Assembly (NCBI GenBank): GCA_030638325.1
Contig: DAOWEV010000213.1
Span: 1-23,851, forward strand
Length of the DNA stretch: 23,851 bases
Reading direction: 5' to 3'
Source: Bacteroidales bacterium
Lineage (GTDB): Bacteria; Bacteroidota; Bacteroidia; Bacteroidales; JAGOPY01
Shown piece by piece: positions 1-7,403 of this stretch. The notes beneath the pieces are model-generated. The model searched no databases and was not told the DNA's origin. It saw only the letters and a program-made list of their open reading frames with translations. Numbering within the stretch: position 1 is the first letter of the stretch; each line of letters begins with the position of its first letter. The position numbers and the translations under genes were made by a program.

Positions 1-5
1 TTCAG

Positions 6-32
6 CGCCCAATGAGTGCAATTCAAAGCCAC
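6..32 (+). repeat. 27-bp repeat, copy 1
   Basis: This 27-nt stretch begins CGCCCAATGAGTGCAATTC and recurs in the same orientation at 2259-2285 with two mismatches (A/G at position 10, C/T at position 24). The two copies bracket the minus-strand glutamate dehydrogenase gene and its spacer elements. It is too long to match by chance and looks like part of a dispersed intergenic repeat. No coding potential or insertion-sequence end is visible. Confidence 0.7.
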
Positions 33-76
33 TAAAAAGCAGTGTCAAATATAAGACAAAATTTCCAATTTCGAAA

Positions 77-248
77 GTCCCGGTAGGGACTATATATTGG
101 TAGAGATAATAATTTGCCGTTGTTAGCATTAAGTGCCGTTAGGCACGAAATAATGTGTATTTGCCATATTATTTAACATTTCGTTCCTACGGAACTTTAT
201 TCCTTATTATTGTTTTTATTTCTACCAATATTTTGTTCCTAACGGAAC
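77..248. repeat. Symmetric REP-like palindromic element
   Basis: Four small hairpins lie in near mirror symmetry about position 163. They are GTCCC/GGGAC (77-90), GTGCC/GGCAC (133-146), GTTCC/GGAAC (183-195) and GTTCC/GGAAC (235-248), each with a loop of 3 or 4 nt. An 11-bp perfect inverted repeat, ATATTGGTAGA at 94-104 and its complement at 221-231, sits just inside the outer pair. AAATAAT and ATTATTT flank the centre. The layout resembles two REP units placed head to head. No transposase lies in the window, so any RAYT-type partner is inference. A 64-codon open frame across it is not credible as a gene. Confidence 0.65.
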
Positions 249-414
249 AGAATAGTTCATTATTCGGTGCCTGCCCCGTAGCGAAGCATATCGGGGTTCA
301 TTATTCAAAACGCGACAATTTCATTTTACGAACAAACATTTTTCATTAACTAAAAATAAAAAATGCCATCAGGGGTTCTGAATTTGAAAAGGGGTTTCGG
401 AGAGGGCATAAAAA
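249..414. other. Spacer downstream of gdhA
   Basis: AT-rich spacer between the palindromic element and the terminator. It holds one more possible stem, CCCCG at 274-278 pairing with CGGGG at 292-296. No gene, RNA or clear regulatory site is visible. Confidence 0.4.
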
Positions 415-444
415 AACCCCGCAAAAACTGCGAGGTTATTTTTT
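410..444 (-). terminator. Terminator downstream of gdhA (bidirectional)
   Basis: AACCCCGCA (415-423) pairs with TGCGAGGTT (429-437) with one mismatch and a 5-nt loop. On the minus strand the stem is followed by seven T (complement of 410-416), a good intrinsic terminator for the minus-strand glutamate dehydrogenase ending at 583. On the plus strand it is followed by a run of six T (439-444), so it may work both ways. Confidence 0.7.
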
Positions 445-498
445 CTGGTTTTACTGTTATTTTAATGGATAATGATTAAATGTAGGAACAATAGATTG

Positions 499-538
499 CA
501 TTTACCCATTTAAGCATTTACGCATTTAAGCATTTCCA
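499..538. repeat. Period-8 tandem array (CATTTAAG type)
   Basis: Five consecutive 8-nt units, each starting CATTT: CATTTACC, CATTTAAG, CATTTACG, CATTTAAG, CATTTCCA. The array lies between the terminator and the 3' end of gdhA, so it would be in the 3' untranslated region. Role unknown. Confidence 0.75.
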
Positions 539-582
539 TTAAATTCTTGGTAGAACCTTTTTTCTTATGTATAAACAGAAAA

Positions 583-1938
583 CTAAACGACTCCCTGTGC
601 AAGCATGGCATCGGCAACTTTTACAAAACCGGCAATGTTGGCTCCTTTTATGTAATCGACCGATCCATCGTCACGTTTTCCATATTTAACACAGGCAGCA
701 TGAATGTCTTTCATGATAACCTGAAGACGTCCGTCAACTTCTTCGCGGGTCCATGACAGGCGGAGTGAGTTCTGGCTCATTTCAAGTCCTGAAACGGCAA
801 CCCCACCTGCATTGGCAGCTTTGCCCAGTCCATAAAGGATTTCTGCATCCTGGTAAACTGCAATAGCCTCCGGAGTGGATGGCATGTTGGCACCTTCCGA
901 AACAACAAAGCAACCATTTGCGATCAATGTTTTGGCTTCCTCTTCATTGATCTCATTCTGGGTAGCGCTTGGCAGAGCCACATCACATTTGATGCCCCAT
1001 GGCCTTAGACCCGGGAAATATTCAACTCCGTATTTTTCAGCATATTCCGTGATCCTTCCACGTTTTACGTTTTTCAGGTGCATCACAAAAGCCAGCTTAT
1101 CGGCATCAATGCCATCCGGATCATAGATGAAACCACCAGAGTCTGATAAAGTAACGACTTTAGCTCCCAGCATAGTTGCCTTTTGAGTTGCATACTGGGC
1201 AACATTACCGGAACCTGAGACAGTGCAGATCTTGCCTTTCATGCTGTCACCACGGGTTTTGAGCATCTCTTCGGCAAAATAAACCTCGCCGTAACCGGTA
1301 GCCTCCGGGCGGATCAGGCTGCCGCCCCATTCTCTTCCTTTACCTGTCAGAACACCGGTAAACTCATTACGCAATCTTTTGTACTGGCCGAAGAGGAAAC
1401 CTATCTCACGGCCGCCAACACCGATATCACCGGCCGGGACGTCAGTATTTGGCCCAATGTGGCGGAATAATTCGGTCATAAAGCTCTGGCAAAAACGCAT
1501 CACTTCATTGTCAGATTTGCCTTTCGGGTCGAAATCGGAACCACCTTTACCACCACCCATTGGGAGCGTGGTGAGACTGTTTTTCAGCACCTGCTCAAAA
1601 GCCAGGAATTTTAGCATACCAAGGGTCACTGTCGGGTGGAAACGAAGTCCCCCTTTGTAAGGGCCGATAGCGCTGTTCATCTCAATCCGGTATCCCTTAT
1701 TGATCTGAACTTCACCTTTATCGTCAACCCATGCGACCCTGAAAAGGATCACTCTTTCCGGTTCAGCTATTCTTTCGAGAATCTTAGCAGCCTTGTATTT
1801 GGGATTTTCTTCAATAAAAGGGATCAATGTTTCGGCAACTTCCAGTACCGCCTGGTGAAATTCTACTTCACCCTGGTTCTTGGCAATGATCTTAGCCATA
1901 AAATCATTTACCATTTGATCATAAGCATTGTTTGCCAT
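583..1938 (-). CDS. gdhA: Glutamate dehydrogenase, NADP-type
   Basis: Reversible reductive amination of 2-oxoglutarate with ammonium to L-glutamate, in the cytoplasm. The 451 residues are a full-length hexameric-type enzyme. Visible catalytic and substrate residues are K95 (PYKGGLRFHP), K119, K131 (GGGKGG) and D171 (PAGDIG). The coenzyme domain has SGSGNVAQ at 241-248, and strand 2 ends in S265-D266-S267, the pattern of NADPH-dependent enzymes such as E. coli GdhA. This contrasts with the divergent neighbour, which has an NAD-type pocket. The ATG at 1938 gives the family-typical N-terminus. A hairpin terminator lies about 150 bp downstream. Enzyme identity is certain; coenzyme preference is inferred from motifs. 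Confidence 0.95.
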   Translation of the reverse strand: MANNAYDQMVNDFMAKIIAKNQGEVEFHQAVLEVAETLIPFIEENPKYKAAKILERIAEPERVILFRVAWVDDKGEVQINKGYRIEMNSAIGPYKGGLRFHPTVTLGMLKFLAFEQVLKNSLTTLPMGGGKGGSDFDPKGKSDNEVMRFCQSFMTELFRHIGPNTDVPAGDIGVGGREIGFLFGQYKRLRNEFTGVLTGKGREWGGSLIRPEATGYGEVYFAEEMLKTRGDSMKGKICTVSGSGNVAQYATQKATMLGAKVVTLSDSGGFIYDPDGIDADKLAFVMHLKNVKRGRITEYAEKYGVEYFPGLRPWGIKCDVALPSATQNEINEEEAKTLIANGCFVVSEGANMPSTPEAIAVYQDAEILYGLGKAANAGGVAVSGLEMSQNSLRLSWTREEVDGRLQVIMKDIHAACVKYGKRDDGSVDYIKGANIAGFVKVADAMLAQGVV

Positions 1939-2071
1939 AATAATCTATTATATTTAAGGTTAGAAAATTGGTTTATAAAAATTGAGTCAGCAATGATAAC
2001 AAAAAAAAGTATGCAATTGTGAGAATATTTACAAATATTTTCACCTGATTGGTTTTTAATTTGAAATTCAC
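1939..2071. other. Upstream region of gdhA
   Basis: AT-rich sequence 5' of the minus-strand glutamate dehydrogenase. I found no clear TTTG / TAnnTTTG promoter pair here, although the gene's promoter must lie in or near it. It runs into the octamer array at 2072. Confidence 0.35.
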
Positions 2072-2111
2072 TGGAATGCTGGAATGCTGGAATATTGGAA
2101 TGATGGAATGT
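2072..2111. repeat. Period-8 tandem array (TGGAATnn), left arm
   Basis: Five exact-period 8-nt units: TGGAATGC, TGGAATGC, TGGAATAT, TGGAATGA, TGGAATGT. A reverse-oriented array of the same kind (TTCCAnnn) lies at 2222-2257, so the two flank the hairpins between them in mirror orientation. Confidence 0.75.
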
Positions 2112-2118
2112 TGACTAA

Positions 2119-2138
2119 CCCCGGCATTCATGCCGGGG
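2119..2138. repeat. Perfect 8-bp hairpin
   Basis: CCCCGGCA and TGCCGGGG pair perfectly around a TTCA loop. The stem is strong but no T tract follows on either strand, so a simple terminator role is not supported. Confidence 0.6.
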
Positions 2139-2157
2139 ATAAGGATATCAGAAATTT

Positions 2158-2211
2158 CGGGCTAAAGCCCGGTTATTATTCTTATTTTTTTCTCCGCCCT
2201 AAAGGACGGAG
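2158..2211. repeat. Two hairpins with TAAA loops
   Basis: CGGGC-TAAA-GCCCG occupies 2158-2171. CTCCGCCC-TAAA-GGACGGAG occupies 2192-2211 with one mismatch. They share the loop sequence and are separated by an AT-rich stretch ending in a T run. On the plus strand the first is followed at some distance by T-rich sequence, but the spacing is poor for a terminator. They look like dispersed palindromic repeats. Confidence 0.55.
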
Positions 2212-2221
2212 TTAGCTATTT

Positions 2222-2257
2222 TTCCATTTTTCCACAATTCCATTATTCCATCCTTCC
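2222..2257. repeat. Period-8 tandem array (TTCCAnnn), right arm
   Basis: Units TTCCATTT, TTCCACAA, TTCCATTA, TTCCATCC and a final TTCC keep exact 8-nt spacing. This is the reverse-complement type of the TGGAATnn array at 2072-2111. Confidence 0.7.
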
Positions 2258-2258
2258 C

Positions 2259-2285
2259 CGCCCAATGGGTGCAATTCAAAGTCAC
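2259..2285 (+). repeat. 27-bp repeat, copy 2
   Basis: Same-orientation copy of 6-32 with two mismatches. It sits directly after the octamer array and just before the promoter of the second glutamate dehydrogenase gene. Confidence 0.7.
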
Positions 2286-2310
2286 CTTCTTACAAAAAAC
2301 CTTTTTTTCA

Positions 2311-2342
2311 TTTGGAGATCACAAGAAATAAATATAAATTTG
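2311..2342 (+). promoter_or_regulatory. Bacteroidota-type -33/-7 promoter of the NAD-type gdh
   Basis: TTTG at 2311-2314 and TAAATTTG at 2335-2342 are separated by 20 nt and match the TTTG / TAnnTTTG consensus of the Bacteroidota primary sigma factor. Transcription would start near 2349, leaving a leader of about 70 nt before the ATG at 2418. This is also one of the better hints to the host phylum. Confidence 0.6.
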
Positions 2343-2417
2343 CGTGCTTTATTAATTTGCTGTTAATTTATTAACAATACAAATACTTAATTATAAACCT
2401 TTTAAAAGTATACAGTC

Positions 2418-3755
2418 ATGAATCTTGAAAAATTATTAAATGATCTCGAAAAGAAACATCCCGGTGAGGTTGAATACTTACAAGCGGTTAGAGAAGTGTT
2501 AGAATCAATAGAAGATGTTGTAAACCAAAATCCTCAATTTGAATCTGCAGGAATCATCGAAAGACTTATAGAACCAGACAGGGTTTTGACTTTCAAAGTG
2601 CCATGGATTGAAGATAACGGCAAAGTACAGGTTAATCTGGGATACCGGGTGCAGTTTAATAATGCTTTGGGACCCTATAAAGGGGGATTGCGGTTTCACC
2701 CCAGTGTAAATTTAAGCATCCTGAAATTTCTCGGGTTTGAGCAAATCTTTAAAAACAGTCTTACAACCTTACCGATAGGCGGTGGAAAGGGCGGATCGGA
2801 TTTTGATCCTAAAGGAAAGTCAGACACGGAGATCATGCGGTTTTGCCAGGCATTTATGCTGGAATTATGGAAATTGATAGGACCTGAAACAGATGTTCCG
2901 GCAGGTGATATCGGTGTTGGAGGAAAGGAAATAGGATACCTGTTTGGCATGTATAAAAAATTGACAAAACAACATCATGGAGTATTGACCGGGAAAGGTT
3001 TGAATTGGGGTGGAAGCCTGATAAGACCGGAGGCAACAGGGTTCGGTTCTGTTTATTTTGCACAGGAAATGCTGGCAACAAAAGAGGAGAGCCTCGAAGG
3101 AAAAACAGTTTGCCTGTCCGGGTTTGGGAATGTTGCATGGGGCGCTGCAATGAAGGTGAACGAGCTTGGTGGTAAAGTTGTAACACTTTCCGGTCCTGAT
3201 GGATATATTTACGATCCTGAAGGTGTGTCCGGTGAAAAGATCGAATATATGTTGGAACTCAGGGCTTCAAACCAGGACATTGTGAAACCTTATTCCTATG
3301 AATTTCCGGAAGCACGTTTCCACCAGGGAAAACATCCATGGGAAACACCTTGTGATGTTGCTATCCCTTGTGCAACCCAGAATGAATTGGATAAACAAGA
3401 TGCAGAAAACCTGGTAAAAAATGGATGTATATGCGTTGCAGAGGGTGCAAATATGCCTTCCACACCGGAAGCAATAGAAGTACTCCAACAAAATAAAGTA
3501 CTTTTCGGCCCCGGAAAAGCAGTTAATGCCGGTGGTGTTGCCACTTCCGGCTTGGAAATGTCACAGAATGCCATGAAGTTGAACTGGCCAAGTGAAGAAG
3601 TGGATAACAGATTGCATCAAATAATGAGAAGTATTCATAGTGCTTCAGTTATTCATGGTAGGGAGAACAATGGTTATATCAACTACGTGAAAGGCGCTAA
3701 TGTTGCGGGCTTCCTGAAAGTTGCCAATGCAATGCTGGATCAGGGGGTTGTTTAA
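2418..3755 (+). CDS. gdh: Glutamate dehydrogenase, NAD-type
   Basis: Cytoplasmic glutamate dehydrogenase of 445 residues, the usual length. Conserved residues are K88 (PYKGGLRFHP), K112, K124 (GGGKGG) and D164 (PAGDIG). The coenzyme fold reads SGFGNVAWGAA (234-244), and strand 2 ends in SGPDGYIYDPEG (258-269). This closely resembles the NAD-specific enzyme of Clostridium symbiosum, whereas the neighbouring copy has S-D-S here. The likely role is NAD-linked glutamate catabolism or deamination. It has its own -33/-7 promoter and a strong terminator at 3781-3812, so it is probably monocistronic. Paralogy with the gene at 583-1938 is clear, but the coenzyme sites differ, so they are not redundant copies. 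Confidence 0.93.
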   Translation: MNLEKLLNDLEKKHPGEVEYLQAVREVLESIEDVVNQNPQFESAGIIERLIEPDRVLTFKVPWIEDNGKVQVNLGYRVQFNNALGPYKGGLRFHPSVNLSILKFLGFEQIFKNSLTTLPIGGGKGGSDFDPKGKSDTEIMRFCQAFMLELWKLIGPETDVPAGDIGVGGKEIGYLFGMYKKLTKQHHGVLTGKGLNWGGSLIRPEATGFGSVYFAQEMLATKEESLEGKTVCLSGFGNVAWGAAMKVNELGGKVVTLSGPDGYIYDPEGVSGEKIEYMLELRASNQDIVKPYSYEFPEARFHQGKHPWETPCDVAIPCATQNELDKQDAENLVKNGCICVAEGANMPSTPEAIEVLQQNKVLFGPGKAVNAGGVATSGLEMSQNAMKLNWPSEEVDNRLHQIMRSIHSASVIHGRENNGYINYVKGANVAGFLKVANAMLDQGVV

Positions 3756-3780
3756 AAACCCGGGATCTGAAAATTTAGAG

Positions 3781-3812
3781 AAGCCTTTCAGCTTAGGTTG
3801 GAAGGCTTTTTT
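3781..3812 (+). terminator. Intrinsic terminator after the NAD-type gdh
   Basis: AAGCCTT (3781-3787) pairs with AAGGCTT (3802-3808), and the stem can extend inward with one mismatch. Six T follow at 3807-3812. It lies 25 nt after the stop codon. Confidence 0.85.
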
Positions 3813-3885
3813 CATTTATTTTTCGTATATTTAAGCGCTATTGAATTTAATTTATCCGGATAAAAGCAATGTTAGATTGATAATT

Positions 3886-6800
3886 ATGACAGAAAAAAAT
3901 GGTGTTCAAAATGGCTTTGAAGAACTGAGAGCCCAAACCTTAGAGAGGTTAAAAGAGCTTTCTACCATAAATAGAACCACATCCATATTGAAGGAGGGTA
4001 AAACTGTTCAGGAAACCCTGCAAAAAATTGCTCGTATTCTTCCTGATGGCTGGCAATATCCGGAGTTTACTTCAGCCAGGATCATATTTGAAAACGAAGA
4101 ATACAGGTCCGGTGATTTTCTGAGAACAAAATGGTTGCTAAAACAAAATTTTATTACCATTGATAATAAATCGGGCAGTATCGAAATCTATTATTCGAAA
4201 AGTTTTCCGGGTGCTGACGAAGGCCCTTTTCTGAAAGAAGAACGCGACTTGATAATAAACCTTGTCAATATTATTTCCGGATATTTGAGCAGCATAAAAG
4301 GAAAAGATATACTCAAACGCTATGGTTATGACATTCAGAAAAAGGATTTGGAACAGCAGAAAGAAACCTGTCCCATTACCAGCAAGCAATTATTGCAACG
4401 TTTTCTTAATAAGAATAATTACGACAGGGATATTTACCATGACCTTATGCCATTTAAAGTCAAGGAAATCCTTTTAGTAGCAAATCTTTACGATGCATAC
4501 GGCATAGAACAAGAGGGTAAGTTCTCGGAACACATGATGGGTGAATATGCACAGTTAAGCCTCACATCTGTACCGAGAGTTACAGGTGTTTCAACAGAAG
4601 AGGAAACGCAGGAACAACTTGGTTCAAAACATTTTGACCTGGTCATAATAATGGTAGGCGTGGATAAAAAGATCCCATTGACATTAAGTGAAAAGATAAA
4701 AAAAGCATTTCCTTATATTCCCGTTTTCCTCCTTTTGAATAATAACAGTGATATTGCTTACTTCGAAAAGAAAAAGAAACCATTTTCATTCGATAGAATT
4801 TTTGTTTGGAACGGCGAATCAAGGATTTTCTTTGCGATGATCAAACATGTTGAAGACAAGATCAATGCGGATAATGACACCCTTAAAGGATCGGTCAGGG
4901 TGATGCTTGTGGTGGAAGATTCACCAATGTATTACTCAAGATATCTCCCCATGCTTTACCAGATAGTGCTGGAACAAACAAAAAGGATCATTGATGATGT
5001 GAGTACAGATGACCTGTATAAGGTGTTGAAATTAAGGGCAAGGCCAAAAATTTTACTGGCAACTAACTACGAAGAAGCCATTCAAATTTATAATAAATAC
5101 AAAGATTATATTTTTTGCCTCATCACGGATGTGAAATTCAGTAAAAATGGTAAAATGGATAAGAACGCGGGATTTGAACTGGTCAAACACCTTCGAAAGG
5201 AGCAAAAGGATATTCCTGTAATTATCCAGTCGTCCAACCCTGAATCTGCAGAAGAGGCATATAAATTAAAATCAGTTTTTATTGATAAAAACTCTGAAAA
5301 CCTGGTGCAGGAATTCAAGAGTTTTATAATGCACTATCTGGGTTTTGGAAATTTTGTTTATCGCGACAGCCATGGAAGGAAATTAATTGAAGTTAAGTCA
5401 TTGAAAGAATTTGAGAGACATTTACGGACCGTTCCTGATGATTCAATTTTATATCATGCAAAGAAAGATCATTTTTCCTCATGGTTGATGGCAAGGGGAG
5501 AGATACAGGCCGCAAAGATCCTGCATCCAAAAAAAACCGGGGACTTTAAAGAGCCCGCAACCATCAGGGAATACCTGATCAGTGTTGTCCAGAAATTCAG
5601 GGATGAACAAAACCAGGGCAAAGTGGTACCGTATGAAGATTCAGCTATCCTGGATGAAACCAATATCGTAACCCTGTCGGAAGGCGCTATGGGAGGCAAA
5701 GGAAGAGGCCTTGCATTTATCAATTCCCTGATCTATAATTTCGACTTTAGAAATTATATTCAGGGCATCAATATCGGGGCCCCCAGGACTTCTTTTATCG
5801 GCACCGATGAGTTTGAATATTTTTTTGACCGGAATAAGTTACATTATATTAAGACCGCAGAAATTCCTTATGAAGAAATAAAGAAACGATTTCTCAAAGC
5901 TAAACTTACGCCAACCCTGATCGGCAGGCTGAAAGTACTCTTAAAAATGATAAAAAAGCCGCTTGCCATAAGATCATCAGGGTTGTTTGAAGACAGTTTG
6001 ATGCAGCCATTCGCAGGAATTTTCGAAACCTATCTGCTGCCCAACAACCACCCGGACCAAAATGTAAGATTACAACAAGTAATGGATGCCATTAAACTGG
6101 TCTACGCATCTGTTTATTCAGATGTCGCCCGTGGTTACATCAAAGCCGTGAATTATAAGATTGAAGAAGAAAAAATGGCTGTTGTCATCCAGGAAGTTGT
6201 CGGGAATAAATACGGAGATGTGTTTTATCCACATATCAGTGGTGTTGCCCAGTCATATAATTACTATCCATTCGCCCACATGAAACCCGAGGAAGGATTT
6301 GCGATAGCTGCTGTCGGACTTGGGAAACATGTTGTAGAAGGCGAAAATTCCTACAGGTTTTCACCCAAATACCCGACTACCGCCATAACTGCTATTGAAG
6401 ACCAGGTGAAAAATTCACAGGTTAAGTTCTATGCGGTGAATTTAAAAAATCAAAGCCCGAACCTATTGGAAGGTGACATAGCCGGCCTTTCAAAGATGGA
6501 TATTTATGATGCGGAAATGCACGGCACTTTAAAACACTGTGCATCTGTTTATGATGTTGATAATAATACCATATCTGCAGGCCTGGATAAACCTGGTCCC
6601 AGGATTATCGATTTCGCCAATATTTTAAAATATAAATATATACCCATGGCGGAAACCATTGAAGCTGTTCTTGATCTTGTAAAAGAAGCAATGGGTTCTC
6701 CCATTGAAATCGAGTTCGCCATCGATCTGAAAAGGGATACTGATAATCAAACCTCTTTCTACCTGCTGCAGATCAAGCCGATGATACACGGCGCCCAGGA

Positions 6801-7344
6801 TTATGAAGTGGATCTGGATAAAATCAGGAAAGAGGATATCATTCTCTTTGCTGAAAAAGGGATGGGAAACGGATTGATCAAAAGCATCCGGGATGTGATC
6901 TACATCGATAATAGTGCCTTCGATAAATCAAAAACAGAGGAGATGGCAATTGAAATCGATCAATTGAATAAAAAAATGACCGGGGAAGGCAAACAATATG
7001 TACTGATCGGGCCTGGCAGGTGGGGTACACGCGACAAGTGGATAGGTATTCCGGTTGACTGGCCACAGATATCCGGGGCAAAAGTCATTGTTGAGACCAG
7101 CCTTGAAGGTTATCCCCTGGATGCTTCTTCAGGCTCACATTTTTTTCACAATGTCACATCGATGAATGTAGGTTATTTCTCTGTTCAACCCGAAATTTCC
7201 GGAAGCTATATAAATTACCGGATCATGGATCAGCAGGAATTAATTGAAAAAGCGAAATTTTTCAGGCATGTCCGCTTTAAAAACCCAATTACAATTAGTA
7301 TGGACGGAAAAAAACGGCTTTCGGTGATTACCTGGAAAAAGTAA
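3886..7344 (+). CDS. GAF-receiver-PEP synthase-like ATP-binding protein
   Basis: Large cytoplasmic protein of 1152 residues from the ATG at 3886; an upstream in-frame TTG at 3841 would add 15. Residues 30-140 look like a GAF-type sensor (WQYP, then DEGPFLKEERDLI). Residues 190-325 resemble a degenerate receiver. Residues 338-485 look like a true receiver with the acidic pair E344-D345, acceptor-position D415 (LITDVKF), S449 and K468. Residues 590-965 form the PEP synthase/PPDK ATP-grasp, with GAMGGKGRG (600-608), LAIRSSGLFEDS (693-704) and LLQIKP (960-965). A conserved GPGRWGT block is at 1042-1048. I see no phosphohistidine swivel motif and no C-terminal PEP/pyruvate barrel, so it cannot be a complete PEP synthase. 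Its substrate is unknown; a phosphorylation-controlled kinase-like role is inference. Confidence 0.8.
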   Translation: MTEKNGVQNGFEELRAQTLERLKELSTINRTTSILKEGKTVQETLQKIARILPDGWQYPEFTSARIIFENEEYRSGDFLRTKWLLKQNFITIDNKSGSIEIYYSKSFPGADEGPFLKEERDLIINLVNIISGYLSSIKGKDILKRYGYDIQKKDLEQQKETCPITSKQLLQRFLNKNNYDRDIYHDLMPFKVKEILLVANLYDAYGIEQEGKFSEHMMGEYAQLSLTSVPRVTGVSTEEETQEQLGSKHFDLVIIMVGVDKKIPLTLSEKIKKAFPYIPVFLLLNNNSDIAYFEKKKKPFSFDRIFVWNGESRIFFAMIKHVEDKINADNDTLKGSVRVMLVVEDSPMYYSRYLPMLYQIVLEQTKRIIDDVSTDDLYKVLKLRARPKILLATNYEEAIQIYNKYKDYIFCLITDVKFSKNGKMDKNAGFELVKHLRKEQKDIPVIIQSSNPESAEEAYKLKSVFIDKNSENLVQEFKSFIMHYLGFGNFVYRDSHGRKLIEVKSLKEFERHLRTVPDDSILYHAKKDHFSSWLMARGEIQAAKILHPKKTGDFKEPATIREYLISVVQKFRDEQNQGKVVPYEDSAILDETNIVTLSEGAMGGKGRGLAFINSLIYNFDFRNYIQGINIGAPRTSFIGTDEFEYFFDRNKLHYIKTAEIPYEEIKKRFLKAKLTPTLIGRLKVLLKMIKKPLAIRSSGLFEDSLMQPFAGIFETYLLPNNHPDQNVRLQQVMDAIKLVYASVYSDVARGYIKAVNYKIEEEKMAVVIQEVVGNKYGDVFYPHISGVAQSYNYYPFAHMKPEEGFAIAAVGLGKHVVEGENSYRFSPKYPTTAITAIEDQVKNSQVKFYAVNLKNQSPNLLEGDIAGLSKMDIYDAEMHGTLKHCASVYDVDNNTISAGLDKPGPRIIDFANILKYKYIPMAETIEAVLDLVKEAMGSPIEIEFAIDLKRDTDNQTSFYLLQIKPMIHGAQDYEVDLDKIRKEDIILFAEKGMGNGLIKSIRDVIYIDNSAFDKSKTEEMAIEIDQLNKKMTGEGKQYVLIGPGRWGTRDKWIGIPVDWPQISGAKVIVETSLEGYPLDASSGSHFFHNVTSMNVGYFSVQPEISGSYINYRIMDQQELIEKAKFFRHVRFKNPITISMDGKKRLSVITWKK

Positions 7345-7403
7345 TTGGATTTTTTAGTAACATTGTACAGTCTTTTTAAATCAGATAATAAAATACCATC
7401 GAT

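Noticed and set aside
155..349. 64-codon open frame on the plus strand
   Set aside because: It runs through the palindromic REP-like element, has a low-complexity Phe/Ile-rich translation and no ribosome site. It is a by-product of the repeat.
77..538. CRISPR array
   Set aside because: Repeats are 8 nt or small palindromes without equal-length unique spacers, and no cas gene is nearby.
2158..2211. Intrinsic terminators in the gdhA/gdh spacer
   Set aside because: The spacer lies between divergent starts, so no transcript needs to end there, and the T tracts are not adjacent to the stems. Dispersed palindromic repeats are the better reading.
3886..7344. Annotation as phosphoenolpyruvate synthase (ppsA)
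   Set aside because: Only the ATP-binding part matches. The phosphohistidine swivel and the PEP/pyruvate barrel are not seen, and sensor and receiver domains are added.
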